Both the position numbers and the translations under genes were made by a program. The notes beneath the pieces are model-generated. The model was not told the DNA's origin. It made no database searches and was given only the letters and a program-made list of their open reading frames with translations. Shown piece after piece: positions 1 through 6,762 of a stretch of DNA of 14,185 nucleotides; the first letter of the stretch is position 1; every line of letters begins with the position of its first letter. The DNA comes from UMGS1002 sp964463325. Its GTDB lineage: Bacteria; Bacillota; Clostridia; Oscillospirales; CAG-272. The DNA lies in NCBI GenBank assembly GCA_964463325.1, contig CAYXBY010000041.1, positions 1 to 14,185 of the forward strand, read 5' to 3'.

Positions 1-24
1 ACTAAGCAGAAGTGGGGGGCTCCG

Positions 25-51
25 GGGGGAGGAACTAAGGGTTCCTCCCCC
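25..51. repeat. Perfect inverted repeat, 11-bp arms
   Basis: Arms GGGGGAGGAAC (25-35) and GTTCCTCCCCC (41-51) pair perfectly around a 5-nt TAAGG loop. There is no downstream T-tract on either strand. It is probably part of a dispersed GC-rich intergenic repeat; a role as a terminator or mRNA 3' end stabiliser is only inference. Confidence 0.6.
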
Positions 52-67
52 GCGGGCTGTTCTTTTG

Positions 68-97
68 GTACTTTTCTGTCAGAAGACAGAAAAGTAC
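68..97. repeat. Perfect inverted repeat, 13-bp arms
   Basis: GTACTTTTCTGTC (68-80) and GACAGAAAAGTAC (85-97) pair perfectly around a 4-nt AGAA loop. A T-rich stretch lies just outside the left arm (62-66) and an A-rich one just outside the right arm. The very stable hairpin could act as a bidirectional transcript end, but a run of Ts after the stem is lacking on both strands. Similar sequences are, from general recall, dispersed in Oscillospiraceae genomes; I could not check that here. Confidence 0.6.
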
Positions 98-137
98 AAA
101 TCATCGATCACCGCCGACAATCGGTCAACCCAGCCCC

Positions 138-152
138 GAGGCTGCAAGCCTC
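138..152. repeat. GCA-loop hairpin, 6-bp arms
   Basis: GAGGCT (138-143), loop GCA (144-146), AGCCTC (147-152). It has the same architecture and loop as the hairpin at 162-178, only 9 nt away, and the one at 3822-3858. Confidence 0.5.
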
Positions 153-161
153 ACAAGCGCC

Positions 162-178
162 GAAGCATGCAATGCTTC
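162..178. repeat. GCA-loop hairpin overlapping the RNHCP stop codon
   Basis: GAAGCAT (162-168), loop GCA (169-171), ATGCTTC (172-178). The right arm supplies two of the three bases of the TGA stop codon (minus strand, 177-179) of the RNHCP gene, so the repeat abuts and partly forms the gene end. The inner sequence resembles GAAGTAT-GCA-ATACTTC at 3832-3848. Confidence 0.55.
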
Positions 179-509
179 ACCCACCCCGCCCGGCGGTAAG
201 CCGAATTATCAGCTTAATATCATCCGGCTGCACGGGCGCCTCGTGCGCCGCGCGACAGCGCCGTATCTCGCCACACTTGGTGCAGCGATGCACGATAATG
301 TACCCCCGCCGCGCGTCCGGCTCGGTACGGATGGGCTCCATCAGACCGCCACAACTGTTGAGGCGGTCGCCCGGGTTTTCGTCCACATGCACCGACCACA
401 GGCAAAATGGGCAGTGGTTGCGCGAGGAATATCCCAGCGGCTCGACCTGCCGCCCGCAGTGGGCGCAGACAAATCCGCTGTCATTTTTTGAAAAACGCTT
501 GGTCTCCAT
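177..509 (-). CDS. RNHCP-domain zinc-ribbon protein
   Basis: A small protein of 110 residues belonging to the RNHCP family, named after its conserved Arg-Asn-His-Cys-Pro motif, which is seen intact at residues 30-34. Metal-binding-type cysteines come in pairs: C15/C18, C33/C36 and C76/C79, with further Cys at 53 and 85. This suggests one or two zinc ribbons. The family has no established biochemical function that I know of. The start codon shares one base with the stop of the upstream lipoprotein gene (TAATG at 507-511), and no Shine-Dalgarno sequence is visible before it, so translation probably depends on coupling to the upstream gene. The stop codon lies in a short hairpin repeat. The protein has no signal peptide and should be cytoplasmic. 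Family assignment is confident; function is unknown. Confidence 0.88.
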   Translation of the reverse strand: METKRFSKNDSGFVCAHCGRQVEPLGYSSRNHCPFCLWSVHVDENPGDRLNSCGGLMEPIRTEPDARRGYIIVHRCTKCGEIRRCRAAHEAPVQPDDIKLIIRLTAGRGG

Positions 510-1873
510 TATTTTTTGTTCGAAATATGCAGCTCATACTGCTCGGACAGGTATTTTTCAAACGCCGGCATGACCATGCGGTGCCCCTCTTGATTGAGAT
601 GGCTGACATCGGTCGGCGTCTGGCAATATTTTGCGCGGAAGGAGGCGTTGTTCATGTCAACGCCGCAGAAGCTGACATCCATAGCGTTTATGCAGGGGAC
701 GCCCATCTGCTCGCACACCTCGATCAGTGCGCGGCCGTAGTCCTGGCAGTTGTTGCCAATGGAATTGGTGCTGCTGATGTTCCATACCGTCATGCAGATT
801 ATCAGCGCATTGGGGCACTTGGAGCGCAGCTTTTCGATCATAAACCGCGCCGCACCCTTAAATGTGCGGGTGTCGGTATCGGTGTTCGTGCCGATGGGAA
901 CATCCTTGTTGTAATCGTTGCGGCCACCCTCAAGAATGATAATGTCGGGGTTGCCCTTGACCGCCTCTGCCCAGCGCTCAACCATGGGAGCCTTGTTGGT
1001 CACGTAGTTGGACATGGTCGAGCCGTTGCGGCCGTTGTTTGTGTAGGTCATTTTGTACTTTTCGGCGATCAGGGAGCACCAGACGTGCTTTGTATCCAGC
1101 TTGTCGCCGGCCAGGTAGCTGTCGCCAATGACGCTAAAGCTCAGCCCCTCGAGATTGCTGTAATAGGACGTCTTTTTGGATTCCTCGATCCAGCTGCTGT
1201 ATTCCGTGGAGGACTGGCCCAGCAGCGCCGCCGTTGAGGGCGAGACGCCGGTGCGCATGTACACCTTGGGATAGACGCGCGGCGTGAAGGAGGACGTCTG
1301 ACCTGAGCGGTAGCACAGTCGGATGCACTCATTGTCGCGGTCGGTGACGTACTTATAGGTTATGGCGCCGCCCGAGGAATAGACTATTCCGCTTGAGCTG
1401 TCGGTCGAGCCGGCGATATTGATGCCGTCGCGATCGATGACCCAGCCGCTGCCCTGAGCGGTCCAGCTGGAGATGACAAATGCCGCATCCGAGGCGAAAT
1501 ATGTGTCGCCGCCGGAATTTGTGTTGTCGTCGGTAAAGCTGATCTCAGTGCCCGCACGCTCAATGACGATAACGTCGCTGTAGGAATACTTTCCACCGGT
1601 CGCGTTGATCTTGTAGGCGTGCGTCGAGTGCGTGGAGGAGCCGACGTAGCCGAGGTGCCAGTTGACAGCTATCTCGACCGGCTCGGACGGCACCTCGGGG
1701 GTTGTCGTTGCGGCGGGAGTGGTGTCCGCGGGAGTGGTATCAGCAGGAGTGGTGTCCGCGGGAGTCGTGTCGGCCGGCGTGGTGTCCGCAGGCGAGCCGG
1801 TACCATCGGCGCAGGCAGCCAGCGTCGGGAGAAGCAGACAGAGCGCCAGTACTATGATGAAGCATCTTTTCAT
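509..1873 (-). CDS. Secreted lipoprotein with SGNH/GDSL-type hydrolase domain
   Basis: A 454-residue protein. Residues 1-20 form a lipoprotein signal peptide (MKRCF then a hydrophobic core) ending in the lipobox LAAC, with Cys21 as the likely lipid anchor. Residues 28-57 are six tandem PADTT/PAATT units, a flexible Thr/Pro spacer leading away from the membrane. Residues about 66-235 have no clear family signature and look beta-rich. Residues about 243-445 form an SGNH esterase-like domain: block I GDS with putative nucleophile Ser252, block II Gly in GRNG (281-284), block III GGRND with Asn319, and block V D422-x-x-H425. This predicts an outer-surface esterase or deacetylase acting on glycans or cell-wall polymers; the substrate is unknown. 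The gene follows the transketolase pair by 85 bp without a strong promoter in between. Its start has a GGAG site 10 nt upstream, overlapped by a minimal ATG-ATA-TGA frame. The downstream RNHCP gene overlaps its stop by 1 nt. Confidence 0.87.
   Translation of the reverse strand: MKRCFIIVLALCLLLPTLAACADGTGSPADTTPADTTPADTTPADTTPADTTPAATTTPEVPSEPVEIAVNWHLGYVGSSTHSTHAYKINATGGKYSYSDVIVIERAGTEISFTDDNTNSGGDTYFASDAAFVISSWTAQGSGWVIDRDGINIAGSTDSSSGIVYSSGGAITYKYVTDRDNECIRLCYRSGQTSSFTPRVYPKVYMRTGVSPSTAALLGQSSTEYSSWIEESKKTSYYSNLEGLSFSVIGDSYLAGDKLDTKHVWCSLIAEKYKMTYTNNGRNGSTMSNYVTNKAPMVERWAEAVKGNPDIIILEGGRNDYNKDVPIGTNTDTDTRTFKGAARFMIEKLRSKCPNALIICMTVWNISSTNSIGNNCQDYGRALIEVCEQMGVPCINAMDVSFCGVDMNNASFRAKYCQTPTDVSHLNQEGHRMVMPAFEKYLSEQYELHISNKK
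1703..1792 (-). repeat. Six 15-bp coding repeats (PADTT linker)
   Basis: Six consecutive 15-bp units encode PADTT five times and PAATT once (residues 28-57 of the lipoprotein). The units differ at third codon positions while the amino acids stay the same, so the array is not a very recent expansion. The role is probably a length-variable, possibly O-glycosylated wall-spanning spacer (inference). Confidence 0.85.
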
Positions 1874-1898
1874 ATCATTGATTCTCCTTTAGCGGCAT

Positions 1899-1927
1899 CC
1901 CGCCCGGACAAAGAGGCACCGGACGGG
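1899..1927 (-). other. Hairpin between transketolase and lipoprotein genes
   Basis: CCCGCCCGG (1899-1907) and CCGGACGGG (1919-1927) pair over 9 positions with one mismatch in DNA. In minus-strand RNA the odd position becomes a G-U wobble, so the hairpin is best formed in the transcript of this operon. No T-run follows, so it is not a standard terminator. It could reduce read-through or protect the upstream message. Function is not shown. Confidence 0.4.
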
Positions 1928-1958
1928 AAGCTCTATATTGAGGTAACCCGGTGAAAAA

Positions 1959-2897
1959 TTATTTCAGGCTAATGGCGCGGCGAGCCTTGTCGGCAATCGC
2001 GGCGGGCGTCAGACCGTACAGCTCCAGCAGCTCCGGAACCTTGCCCGAGCGGCCGAATTTGTCCTCAACGCCAACGCGCAGCACCGGCACGGGACGACCC
2101 TCGCAGACCACCTCGGTCACTGCCGAGCCCAGTCCGCCGATAATATTGTGCTCCTCGGCCGTGACGATGGCGCCGGTGTCGGCGGCCGCGCTCAGCACGG
2201 CGTCGCGGTCTATGGGCTTGATGGTGTGCATGTTGATGACACGCGCTGAAATGCCCTCGGCGGCCAGCAGCTCGCGGGCGATGAGCGCCATTTCCACCGT
2301 TATACCGGTGGCGATGATGGTGACGTCCTGTCCGTCGGCCAGTGTGATGCCGCGGCCAAACTCAAACTTGTAGCTCGAGCGGTCGAACAGCACCGGCACA
2401 GCGGCTCTGCCGAAGCGCATGTAAACGGGGCCGTAATAGTTAATTGCCCACTCGACAACGGCGCGCGCCTCGGTGGCGTCTGCGGGGTTGATGACGGCCA
2501 TGCCGGGGATGGTGCGCATGGTAGCGAAATCCTCGAGGCACTGGTGTGTTGCGCCGTCCTCACCGACGGTGACGCCGGCATGCGTTGCGCCGATCTTGAC
2601 GTTGAGATGGGGGTAGCCGATGGAGTTGCGTATCTGCTCGAAGGCGCGTCCGGCGGCGAACATGGCGAAGGTGGAGGCGAAGGGTATCTGACCGGCGGCG
2701 GCGAGGCCGGCAGCGACGGTCATCATATTGCCCTCGGCAATTCCGCAGTCGAAAAAGCGCTGCGGGAACTTTTTCTTAAAGATACCGGTCTTGGTGGCGG
2801 CGGCGAGGTCTGCGTCCAGCACCACGAAGTCATATTTATCGCCAAACTCGGCAAGCGCGTTGCCGTAGGCTTCTCTTGTTGCGATCTTATCTGCCAT
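1959..2897 (-). CDS. Transketolase, C-terminal subunit (split enzyme)
   Basis: A 312-residue protein holding the pyrimidine-binding and C-terminal domains of transketolase, the thiamine-diphosphate enzyme that moves two-carbon units between sugar phosphates in the pentose phosphate pathway. The conserved Glu that activates the cofactor is seen as E55 in GIAEGN (52-57), followed by the typical FAxFAAGRAFEQIR helix (78-90) and the THAGVTVGEDGATHQ loop (105-119). The C-terminal regulatory-type domain begins around residue 185. It must work with the N-terminal subunit encoded 23 bp upstream. The start has an AAAGGAA ribosome site. Split transketolases are common in Clostridia and other bacteria. 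The related two-subunit DXP synthase or other TPP enzymes are less likely given the TktN partner. Precise sugar specificity cannot be read from sequence. Confidence 0.93.
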   Translation of the reverse strand: MADKIATREAYGNALAEFGDKYDFVVLDADLAAATKTGIFKKKFPQRFFDCGIAEGNMMTVAAGLAAAGQIPFASTFAMFAAGRAFEQIRNSIGYPHLNVKIGATHAGVTVGEDGATHQCLEDFATMRTIPGMAVINPADATEARAVVEWAINYYGPVYMRFGRAAVPVLFDRSSYKFEFGRGITLADGQDVTIIATGITVEMALIARELLAAEGISARVINMHTIKPIDRDAVLSAAADTGAIVTAEEHNIIGGLGSAVTEVVCEGRPVPVLRVGVEDKFGRSGKVPELLELYGLTPAAIADKARRAISLK

Positions 2898-2920
2898 TTT
2901 GGTTAGTTCCTTTCACTGAA

Positions 2921-3748
2921 TTAGAGCGATGCGCGTATCTCGGCGACTGCCTGCTCATACTGGGCGTCGTCGGGGGCGGAGCCGTGCCAGGAGGCCTGGT
3001 TTTCCATGAACGAAACGCCCTTGCCCTTAGTGGACACGGCGATCAGCGCGGTGGGGCGATCGGTGCAGGCGCGTGCGGCAGCAAAGCCGGCGGCGATGGA
3101 ATCGAAGTCATGCGCGTCGATGGTGACGACGTTGTAGCCGAACGCCTCCAGCTTTTTGTCGTAGGGGGTAGGGTTCATGACGTCGGTGATGCGGCCGTCG
3201 ATCTGCAGGCCGTTCCAGTCGATTATGACGCAGAGGTTGGAGAGCTTATAGTGGTTGGCGAACATGGAGGCCTCCCAGACCTGGCCCTCCTGCGTTTCGC
3301 CGTCACCGAGGATGGTATAGACGCGGTAGCTCTTGCCGGCCAGACGCGCGGCGAGCGCCATGCCGCAGGCGGCCGAGATGCCGAGACCCAGCGAGCCCGT
3401 GGACATATCGATGCCGGGAGTGCCCTTCATATCGGGGTGACCCTGAAGGAAGGAATCGGTCTGACGGAGTGTTTTGAGGGCGGACTTGTCGAAATATCCG
3501 CACTCAGCCAGTGCGGCGTAGAGCGCGGGCGCGGTGTGACCCTTGGAGAGCACGAAGCGGTCGCGATCCTCCCACTTAGGGTTATTGGGATCGATGTTCA
3601 TTTCCTCAAAATAGAGGTAGGCGAGAATGTCCGCGATGGACAGCGACCCGCCCGGGTGACCGGACTTTGCCGCATGGATTCCCTCAAGCGCGCCGAGGCG
3701 AATATTCGCGGCGACCTGCTTCAGTTTTGCTGTTTTTTGCTGTTCCAT
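2921..3748 (-). CDS. Transketolase, N-terminal subunit (split enzyme)
   Basis: A 275-residue diphosphate-binding half of transketolase. Visible family features are GHPGGS (residues 30-35), the KGHTAPALYAAL block (69-80) with His71, QGHPD with His104, GSLGLGISAACGMALA (118-133), and the thiamine-diphosphate/Mg motif starting GDGETQEGQVWEA (148-160) and ending with Asn179 in the NGLQIDG segment (179-185). Length fits stand-alone N-terminal subunits. It is the first gene of its operon: a perfect sigma-A promoter lies 37-65 nt upstream, with a strong AAGGAGGA ribosome site (3753-3760) placed just before the ATG. Together with the next gene it should form the complete heteromeric enzyme in the cytoplasm. 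Confidence 0.94.
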   Translation of the reverse strand: MEQQKTAKLKQVAANIRLGALEGIHAAKSGHPGGSLSIADILAYLYFEEMNIDPNNPKWEDRDRFVLSKGHTAPALYAALAECGYFDKSALKTLRQTDSFLQGHPDMKGTPGIDMSTGSLGLGISAACGMALAARLAGKSYRVYTILGDGETQEGQVWEASMFANHYKLSNLCVIIDWNGLQIDGRITDVMNPTPYDKKLEAFGYNVVTIDAHDFDSIAAGFAAARACTDRPTALIAVSTKGKGVSFMENQASWHGSAPDDAQYEQAVAEIRASL

Positions 3749-3784
3749 TTTATCCTCCTTAACAGAGCAAGCGTGATTTTATTA

Positions 3785-3813
3785 ATTATATAATATTATT
3801 ATTAAAATGTCAA
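3785..3813 (-). promoter_or_regulatory. Perfect consensus sigma-A promoter for the transketolase operon
   Basis: On the minus strand TTGACA (3808-3813) and TATAAT (3785-3790) match the housekeeping consensus exactly with a 17-nt spacer made only of A and T (3791-3807). Transcription should begin near 3778, giving a leader of about 30 nt before the ATG at 3748. This predicts strong constitutive expression. Confidence 0.92.
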
Positions 3814-3821
3814 TAGTTTTT

Positions 3822-3858
3822 GTGGGGAGGTGAAGTATGCAATACTTCACCTCCCCAC
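3822..3858. repeat. Perfect 17-bp-arm GCA-loop hairpin
   Basis: The left arm 3822-3838 (starting GTGGGGAGG) and right arm 3842-3858 (ending CCTCCCCAC) pair perfectly around the loop GCA (3839-3841). It lies between the U32 gene end and the transketolase promoter, 8 nt from the -35 box. On the minus strand it is followed by A residues rather than T, so it is not a textbook terminator, though it is the only candidate to separate the two operons. The inner segment is nearly the same as the hairpin at 162-178. Confidence 0.65.
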
Positions 3859-3900
3859 TACACTCGTCTCACCGGCTCCCGCTACACTCGTCTCACCGGC
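3858..3900. repeat. 24-bp tandem duplication over the U32 gene end
   Basis: CTACACTCGTCTCACCGGC occurs at 3858-3876 and again at 3882-3900, a 24-bp period with only the 5-nt spacers differing. The second copy encodes the last residues and TAG stop of the U32 protein. The first copy lies after the stop in the same frame, so reading through would add REPVRRV and a second TAG. It probably arose by slippage and lies directly next to the palindromic repeat at 3822-3858. Confidence 0.8.
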
Positions 3901-5996
3901 ATCCCCAGCGCCACGCCATCGCGGTAGGCGCGGATGACGGCGTCGACCTCCGCTGGCGTTTCAACTGAAAAAATGAAATGCTGATCAATCACCCCGGCTC
4001 GCTCCAGCTCAGTCTCGCGGTCGGACATGCCGGTTGGCAGGCTGTTATATATCACACTGCGGTGTGGCCGCTCGCGCAGCACGGGAAATGACGCCCCGCG
4101 GCGGTCAGTCAACCGCAGCCGTCCTGCGGTGCAGTCGGCGCAGCTGCCCAGCTCCCGCCCAACGCACTTTTCAAGCACCATCAGCGGTATCCTGCCGTAG
4201 ACAACGGCCGCCGTGCTGCCGCCCAGATCGCGCAGCTGTGGCAGCGTCAGCTCGGGCGACGCGATAACGTCGTCAATGCCAAGCGCCTCCAGCGCCGCGA
4301 CACTGCGCGAGCTCGTCACGTTGAGGCGAAAATCGCCATGGACAGCCAGTCCCGCGCGCCGCGCCGCCGCGACATGCCCGAGATTGCCGACCAGCGCCTC
4401 ACGCGCTCCATCCGCCACAGCTCTCGCCAGCTGACGCTCGACCTTCTTCAGCTCGCTGTCAAATATCACCGCCGGCAGCACGACGCCGTCGGCCACCGGG
4501 GCGTAGTCGTGCAGCGGCAGGTATATCACATCAAAAAATTCACGCGCTGACGGCGTTATCTGCTCCGCGCCGGCAAATCGCGCCGTGCGGCGGCGCACTC
4601 GCACGCCCGACGGCGTGCTTTTTACTGTCACCTCGGGCTCATCGGACGCCTCTGACGCCTCTGACACCTTATGGCGTGTCGGCGGGACGCTGAGCGCCTC
4701 GCGCATGGCCTCCAGCGCGGCGCGACGCAGCGCATTCAGCCGTGACACCGGCACGGCCAGGCCGTCATCCAGCGTCAGCTGCGCCTGCCCGAGGCAGAAG
4801 GACGTTCCGCCAAATTTGGTCAGGCTGCGCAGCACGGCGTCATGCTCCGACGGCGTCCGCAACGCCGCCTCAGGCACCTCGCCCGTGACACACACCTGCC
4901 GCTCGCCGTGTCGAACTGTCATTAGCATGGGGCGGTCGCGCCGAACCTCGGCGCAAACGTCCAGCGGCAGCTGACGCCGCAGCCCGCCGAACGCCTCCAG
5001 CGTGCGGGTGGAGCTTTTGTCCTGCTCGCGGCGGACGCCCAGCATATTTGAGCCGACGTGCCCCGTGAAATAGCCGTCGGTAAAGCCGTCGCGCGAGAAG
5101 ATGGCGGCAAGATAGCGCAGCTCCTCGGGCGTGGCAGCGCGGCGCTCGTCCAGCAGACGACGAAACACTCGCGTCACCGCCAGCACATATTCGGGCGACT
5201 TCATGCGCCCCTCCAGCTTTAGCGAGGCGACGCCGGCTGCTATCAGCTCGGGTATATGCCCCGCCAGCGACAGATCCTTGAGCGACAGCGGGTAGCGCTC
5301 GCGCCCGCCGACGCGATACGGCAGCCGACAGGGCTGTGCGCACTCGCCGCGGTTGCCGCTGCGCCCGCCCACCAGCGACGAAAACAGGCACTGCCCCGAA
5401 TGGCAGACGCACAGTGCGCCGTGCACAAACACCTCAGCCTCGATGGGCGAGGCGGCTGTAAAGCGGCAGAGGTCGTCATAGGACATCTCCCGCGCGCACA
5501 CCATGCGGCAAAAGCCCAGTCGCGCCAGCTGGCGCGCCGACTCGACGCAGTGCCCCGAGGCCTGCGTGCTGGCGTGCAGCGGCAGATCGGGGAAGGCAGC
5601 GTGAATGGCAGCTGCCGCGCCGAGATCGGCGACGATGAGCGCGTCCACGCCCGCCTCACGGGCCAGCCGTGCGTCCTCGAGCACCGACGGCAGCTCGCGG
5701 TCGGTAACCAGCGTGTTGACAGTCTGGTACATGCGGACGCCGTAAAGATGTGCCAGCCTGACGGCGTCGGAAATGTCGTCGGGCGAAAAATTCTGCGCCA
5801 GTGCGCGGGCATTGTTGCGCACGCCGCCGAAATAGACGGCGTCCGCGCCGCCCTCAATGGCGGCCTCCAGTGCGCGCGGCGAGCCGGCCGGCGCCAGCAG
5901 CTCGGGCAGCTTTTCGTTCTCCTGCACAAAATCAGCCGCGCCCGAGCTGCCCCGGACGCGGCCTGATGCTGCGGAGCGTATCGTCCTATCAGACAT
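3882..5996 (-). CDS. U32 family protein with DUF3656 domain (RlhA-like)
   Basis: A 704-residue protein. After a roughly 30-residue non-conserved leader it begins the family's hallmark LLAPAGSPRALEAAIEGGADAVYFGG region (residues 33-58). The U32 signature runs from E188 to C203, and cysteines C196, C203, C219 and C223 form a set resembling iron-sulfur ligands proposed for U32 proteins. SLKLEGRMKSPEYV (258-271) follows, then a DUF3656-type middle and a long C-terminal part with C611, C619 and C622. U32 proteins were named as collagenase-type peptidases, but characterised relatives (RlhA, TrhP, UbiU/V) are hydroxylation enzymes for RNA or quinones. The size and DUF3656 favour a 23S rRNA or tRNA hydroxylation role (inference). 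The start overlaps the zapA stop by 8 nt. A GGAG directly touches the ATG, which is too close for normal initiation, so coupling or a slightly different start is possible. The C-terminus is tandemly duplicated after the stop. Confidence 0.9.
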   Translation of the reverse strand: MSDRTIRSAASGRVRGSSGAADFVQENEKLPELLAPAGSPRALEAAIEGGADAVYFGGVRNNARALAQNFSPDDISDAVRLAHLYGVRMYQTVNTLVTDRELPSVLEDARLAREAGVDALIVADLGAAAAIHAAFPDLPLHASTQASGHCVESARQLARLGFCRMVCAREMSYDDLCRFTAASPIEAEVFVHGALCVCHSGQCLFSSLVGGRSGNRGECAQPCRLPYRVGGRERYPLSLKDLSLAGHIPELIAAGVASLKLEGRMKSPEYVLAVTRVFRRLLDERRAATPEELRYLAAIFSRDGFTDGYFTGHVGSNMLGVRREQDKSSTRTLEAFGGLRRQLPLDVCAEVRRDRPMLMTVRHGERQVCVTGEVPEAALRTPSEHDAVLRSLTKFGGTSFCLGQAQLTLDDGLAVPVSRLNALRRAALEAMREALSVPPTRHKVSEASEASDEPEVTVKSTPSGVRVRRRTARFAGAEQITPSAREFFDVIYLPLHDYAPVADGVVLPAVIFDSELKKVERQLARAVADGAREALVGNLGHVAAARRAGLAVHGDFRLNVTSSRSVAALEALGIDDVIASPELTLPQLRDLGGSTAAVVYGRIPLMVLEKCVGRELGSCADCTAGRLRLTDRRGASFPVLRERPHRSVIYNSLPTGMSDRETELERAGVIDQHFIFSVETPAEVDAVIRAYRDGVALGMPVRRV

Positions 5997-6669
5997 CTCC
6001 GTATGTTAACAGCTCGAACATTGAGCCGACCTTGCTTTTGGACTTCTTAGCCTTCTCAGCGGACTCGACCGGTGCGCTCTCGGCGGCAGTCTCAGCCGCG
6101 GGCGCGGGCGCGACCTCGACCGGTGCACTCTCGACTGCGGGCTCAGGCTGTGCCTCGGGCTGTGTGTCTGCCTCGGTGGGGATTTCCATGCTCATCTGCT
6201 GTGCAGCGCCCGAGCGCAGCTCGTCGACCTTGGCCTTAAGCTGAGCTATGCGAGCCTCATATTTTTCCTTCATGTTCTCAATGCGGCCCTCATACTTTTC
6301 CTTTTGGGTCAGCACGGCAGCCTCCGCGCGTGCCTTCTGATCAGCCGCGGCGGACTCATATTTCTTCTTTTGATTCTCCAGCCGCTCTTCAAGACGAGCT
6401 ATCTGTGCGGCGGCCTTTTTGTTTTCCTCGGTCAGGCGCTCGCGCTCGCCGTCATCCTCGCTGCGGCTCTGCTCGTTCTGCTCGCACTCGGAGCAGAATT
6501 CAAGCGCGCAAAGTATCGCCGCCTCGGTCTTGGAAATGTTGTTGCTGCGTGCACACATTGCTGTAATGTAGCCGTCGACCTTCTTGACTATCTCATCAAG
6601 CGCCTCCTGCGTCAGATCGCAACGCAATCTGAGATCGTAATCAGCTATCTTAATAGTATATGAATTCAT
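5989..6669 (-). CDS. zapA: ZapA-family cell division protein with long coiled coil and acidic tail
   Basis: A 226-residue protein when started at the ATG at 6669, which has a GGAGG (6675-6679) at ideal 5-nt spacing; the in-frame ATG at 6681 contains that ribosome site and is less likely. Residues 1-70 fit the ZapA fold (NSYTIKIADYDLRLRCDLTQ then a KKVDGYI helix), which binds FtsZ and supports Z-ring assembly at mid-cell. Residues about 75-160 form a long charged coiled coil rich in E/K/R/Q. About 165-205 is a Pro/Ala/Glu/Val low-complexity stretch with repeated ESAPVE-type units. The end is basic (KAKKSKSK) followed by GSMFELLTYGDV. Classical ZapA is only about 90-110 residues, so more than half of this protein is extension. 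Co-location with a U32 gene is a recurring Firmicutes arrangement and supports the call. Confidence 0.85.
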   Translation of the reverse strand: MNSYTIKIADYDLRLRCDLTQEALDEIVKKVDGYITAMCARSNNISKTEAAILCALEFCSECEQNEQSRSEDDGERERLTEENKKAAAQIARLEERLENQKKKYESAAADQKARAEAAVLTQKEKYEGRIENMKEKYEARIAQLKAKVDELRSGAAQQMSMEIPTEADTQPEAQPEPAVESAPVEVAPAPAAETAAESAPVESAEKAKKSKSKVGSMFELLTYGDV

Positions 6670-6718
6670 CGTGACCTCCATGCCGCCTGTCGGCGGATTA
6701 ATACATTTTCACATCATT

Positions 6719-6747
6719 ATTATATCACAAAATCCGCGAAAAAAAAG
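6719..6747 (-). promoter_or_regulatory. Likely zapA promoter, extended -10 type
   Basis: On the minus strand TATAAT (6719-6724) is preceded by TGA, giving an extended -10. The -35 position at 17-nt spacing (6742-6747) is a T-run with poor consensus match, which an extended -10 can offset. Predicted start of transcription is near 6712, about 43 nt before the ATG at 6669. A small hairpin at 6683-6696 lies in the leader next to the ribosome site. Confidence 0.6.
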
Positions 6748-6762
6748 ACAGTTCGCACAAAT

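Larger units (their letters stand above)
1..176. other. Intergenic stretch packed with inverted repeats
   Basis: No credible gene lies here. The stretch is 3' of the RNHCP gene, whose stop codon is at 177-179. It carries four separate perfect hairpins (25-51, 68-97, 138-152, 162-178), listed individually. None is followed by a clear T-run on the minus strand, so a canonical intrinsic terminator for the minus-strand operon is not evident. One of these hairpins may nonetheless end or stabilise the transcript. The dense hairpins look like repeat-element debris rather than ordinary 3' UTR. Confidence 0.6.

Noticed and set aside
1..180. CRISPR-like array suggested by several spaced palindromes
   Set aside because: The palindromes differ in sequence, length and spacing; there are no direct repeats with regular spacers and no cas genes.
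407..1237. Plus-strand open frame of 276 codons
   Set aside because: It lies antisense to the SGNH lipoprotein, whose motifs are clear; the frame has no ribosome site or family features and arises from high GC content.
2876..3793. Plus-strand open frame of 305 codons
   Set aside because: Antisense to the well-supported transketolase N subunit; no recognisable protein features.
5243..5966. Long alternative frames on both strands within the U32 gene
   Set aside because: Composition is Arg/Ala/Ser/Pro-rich, as expected for shifted frames of GC-rich coding DNA; the U32 frame carries all family motifs.
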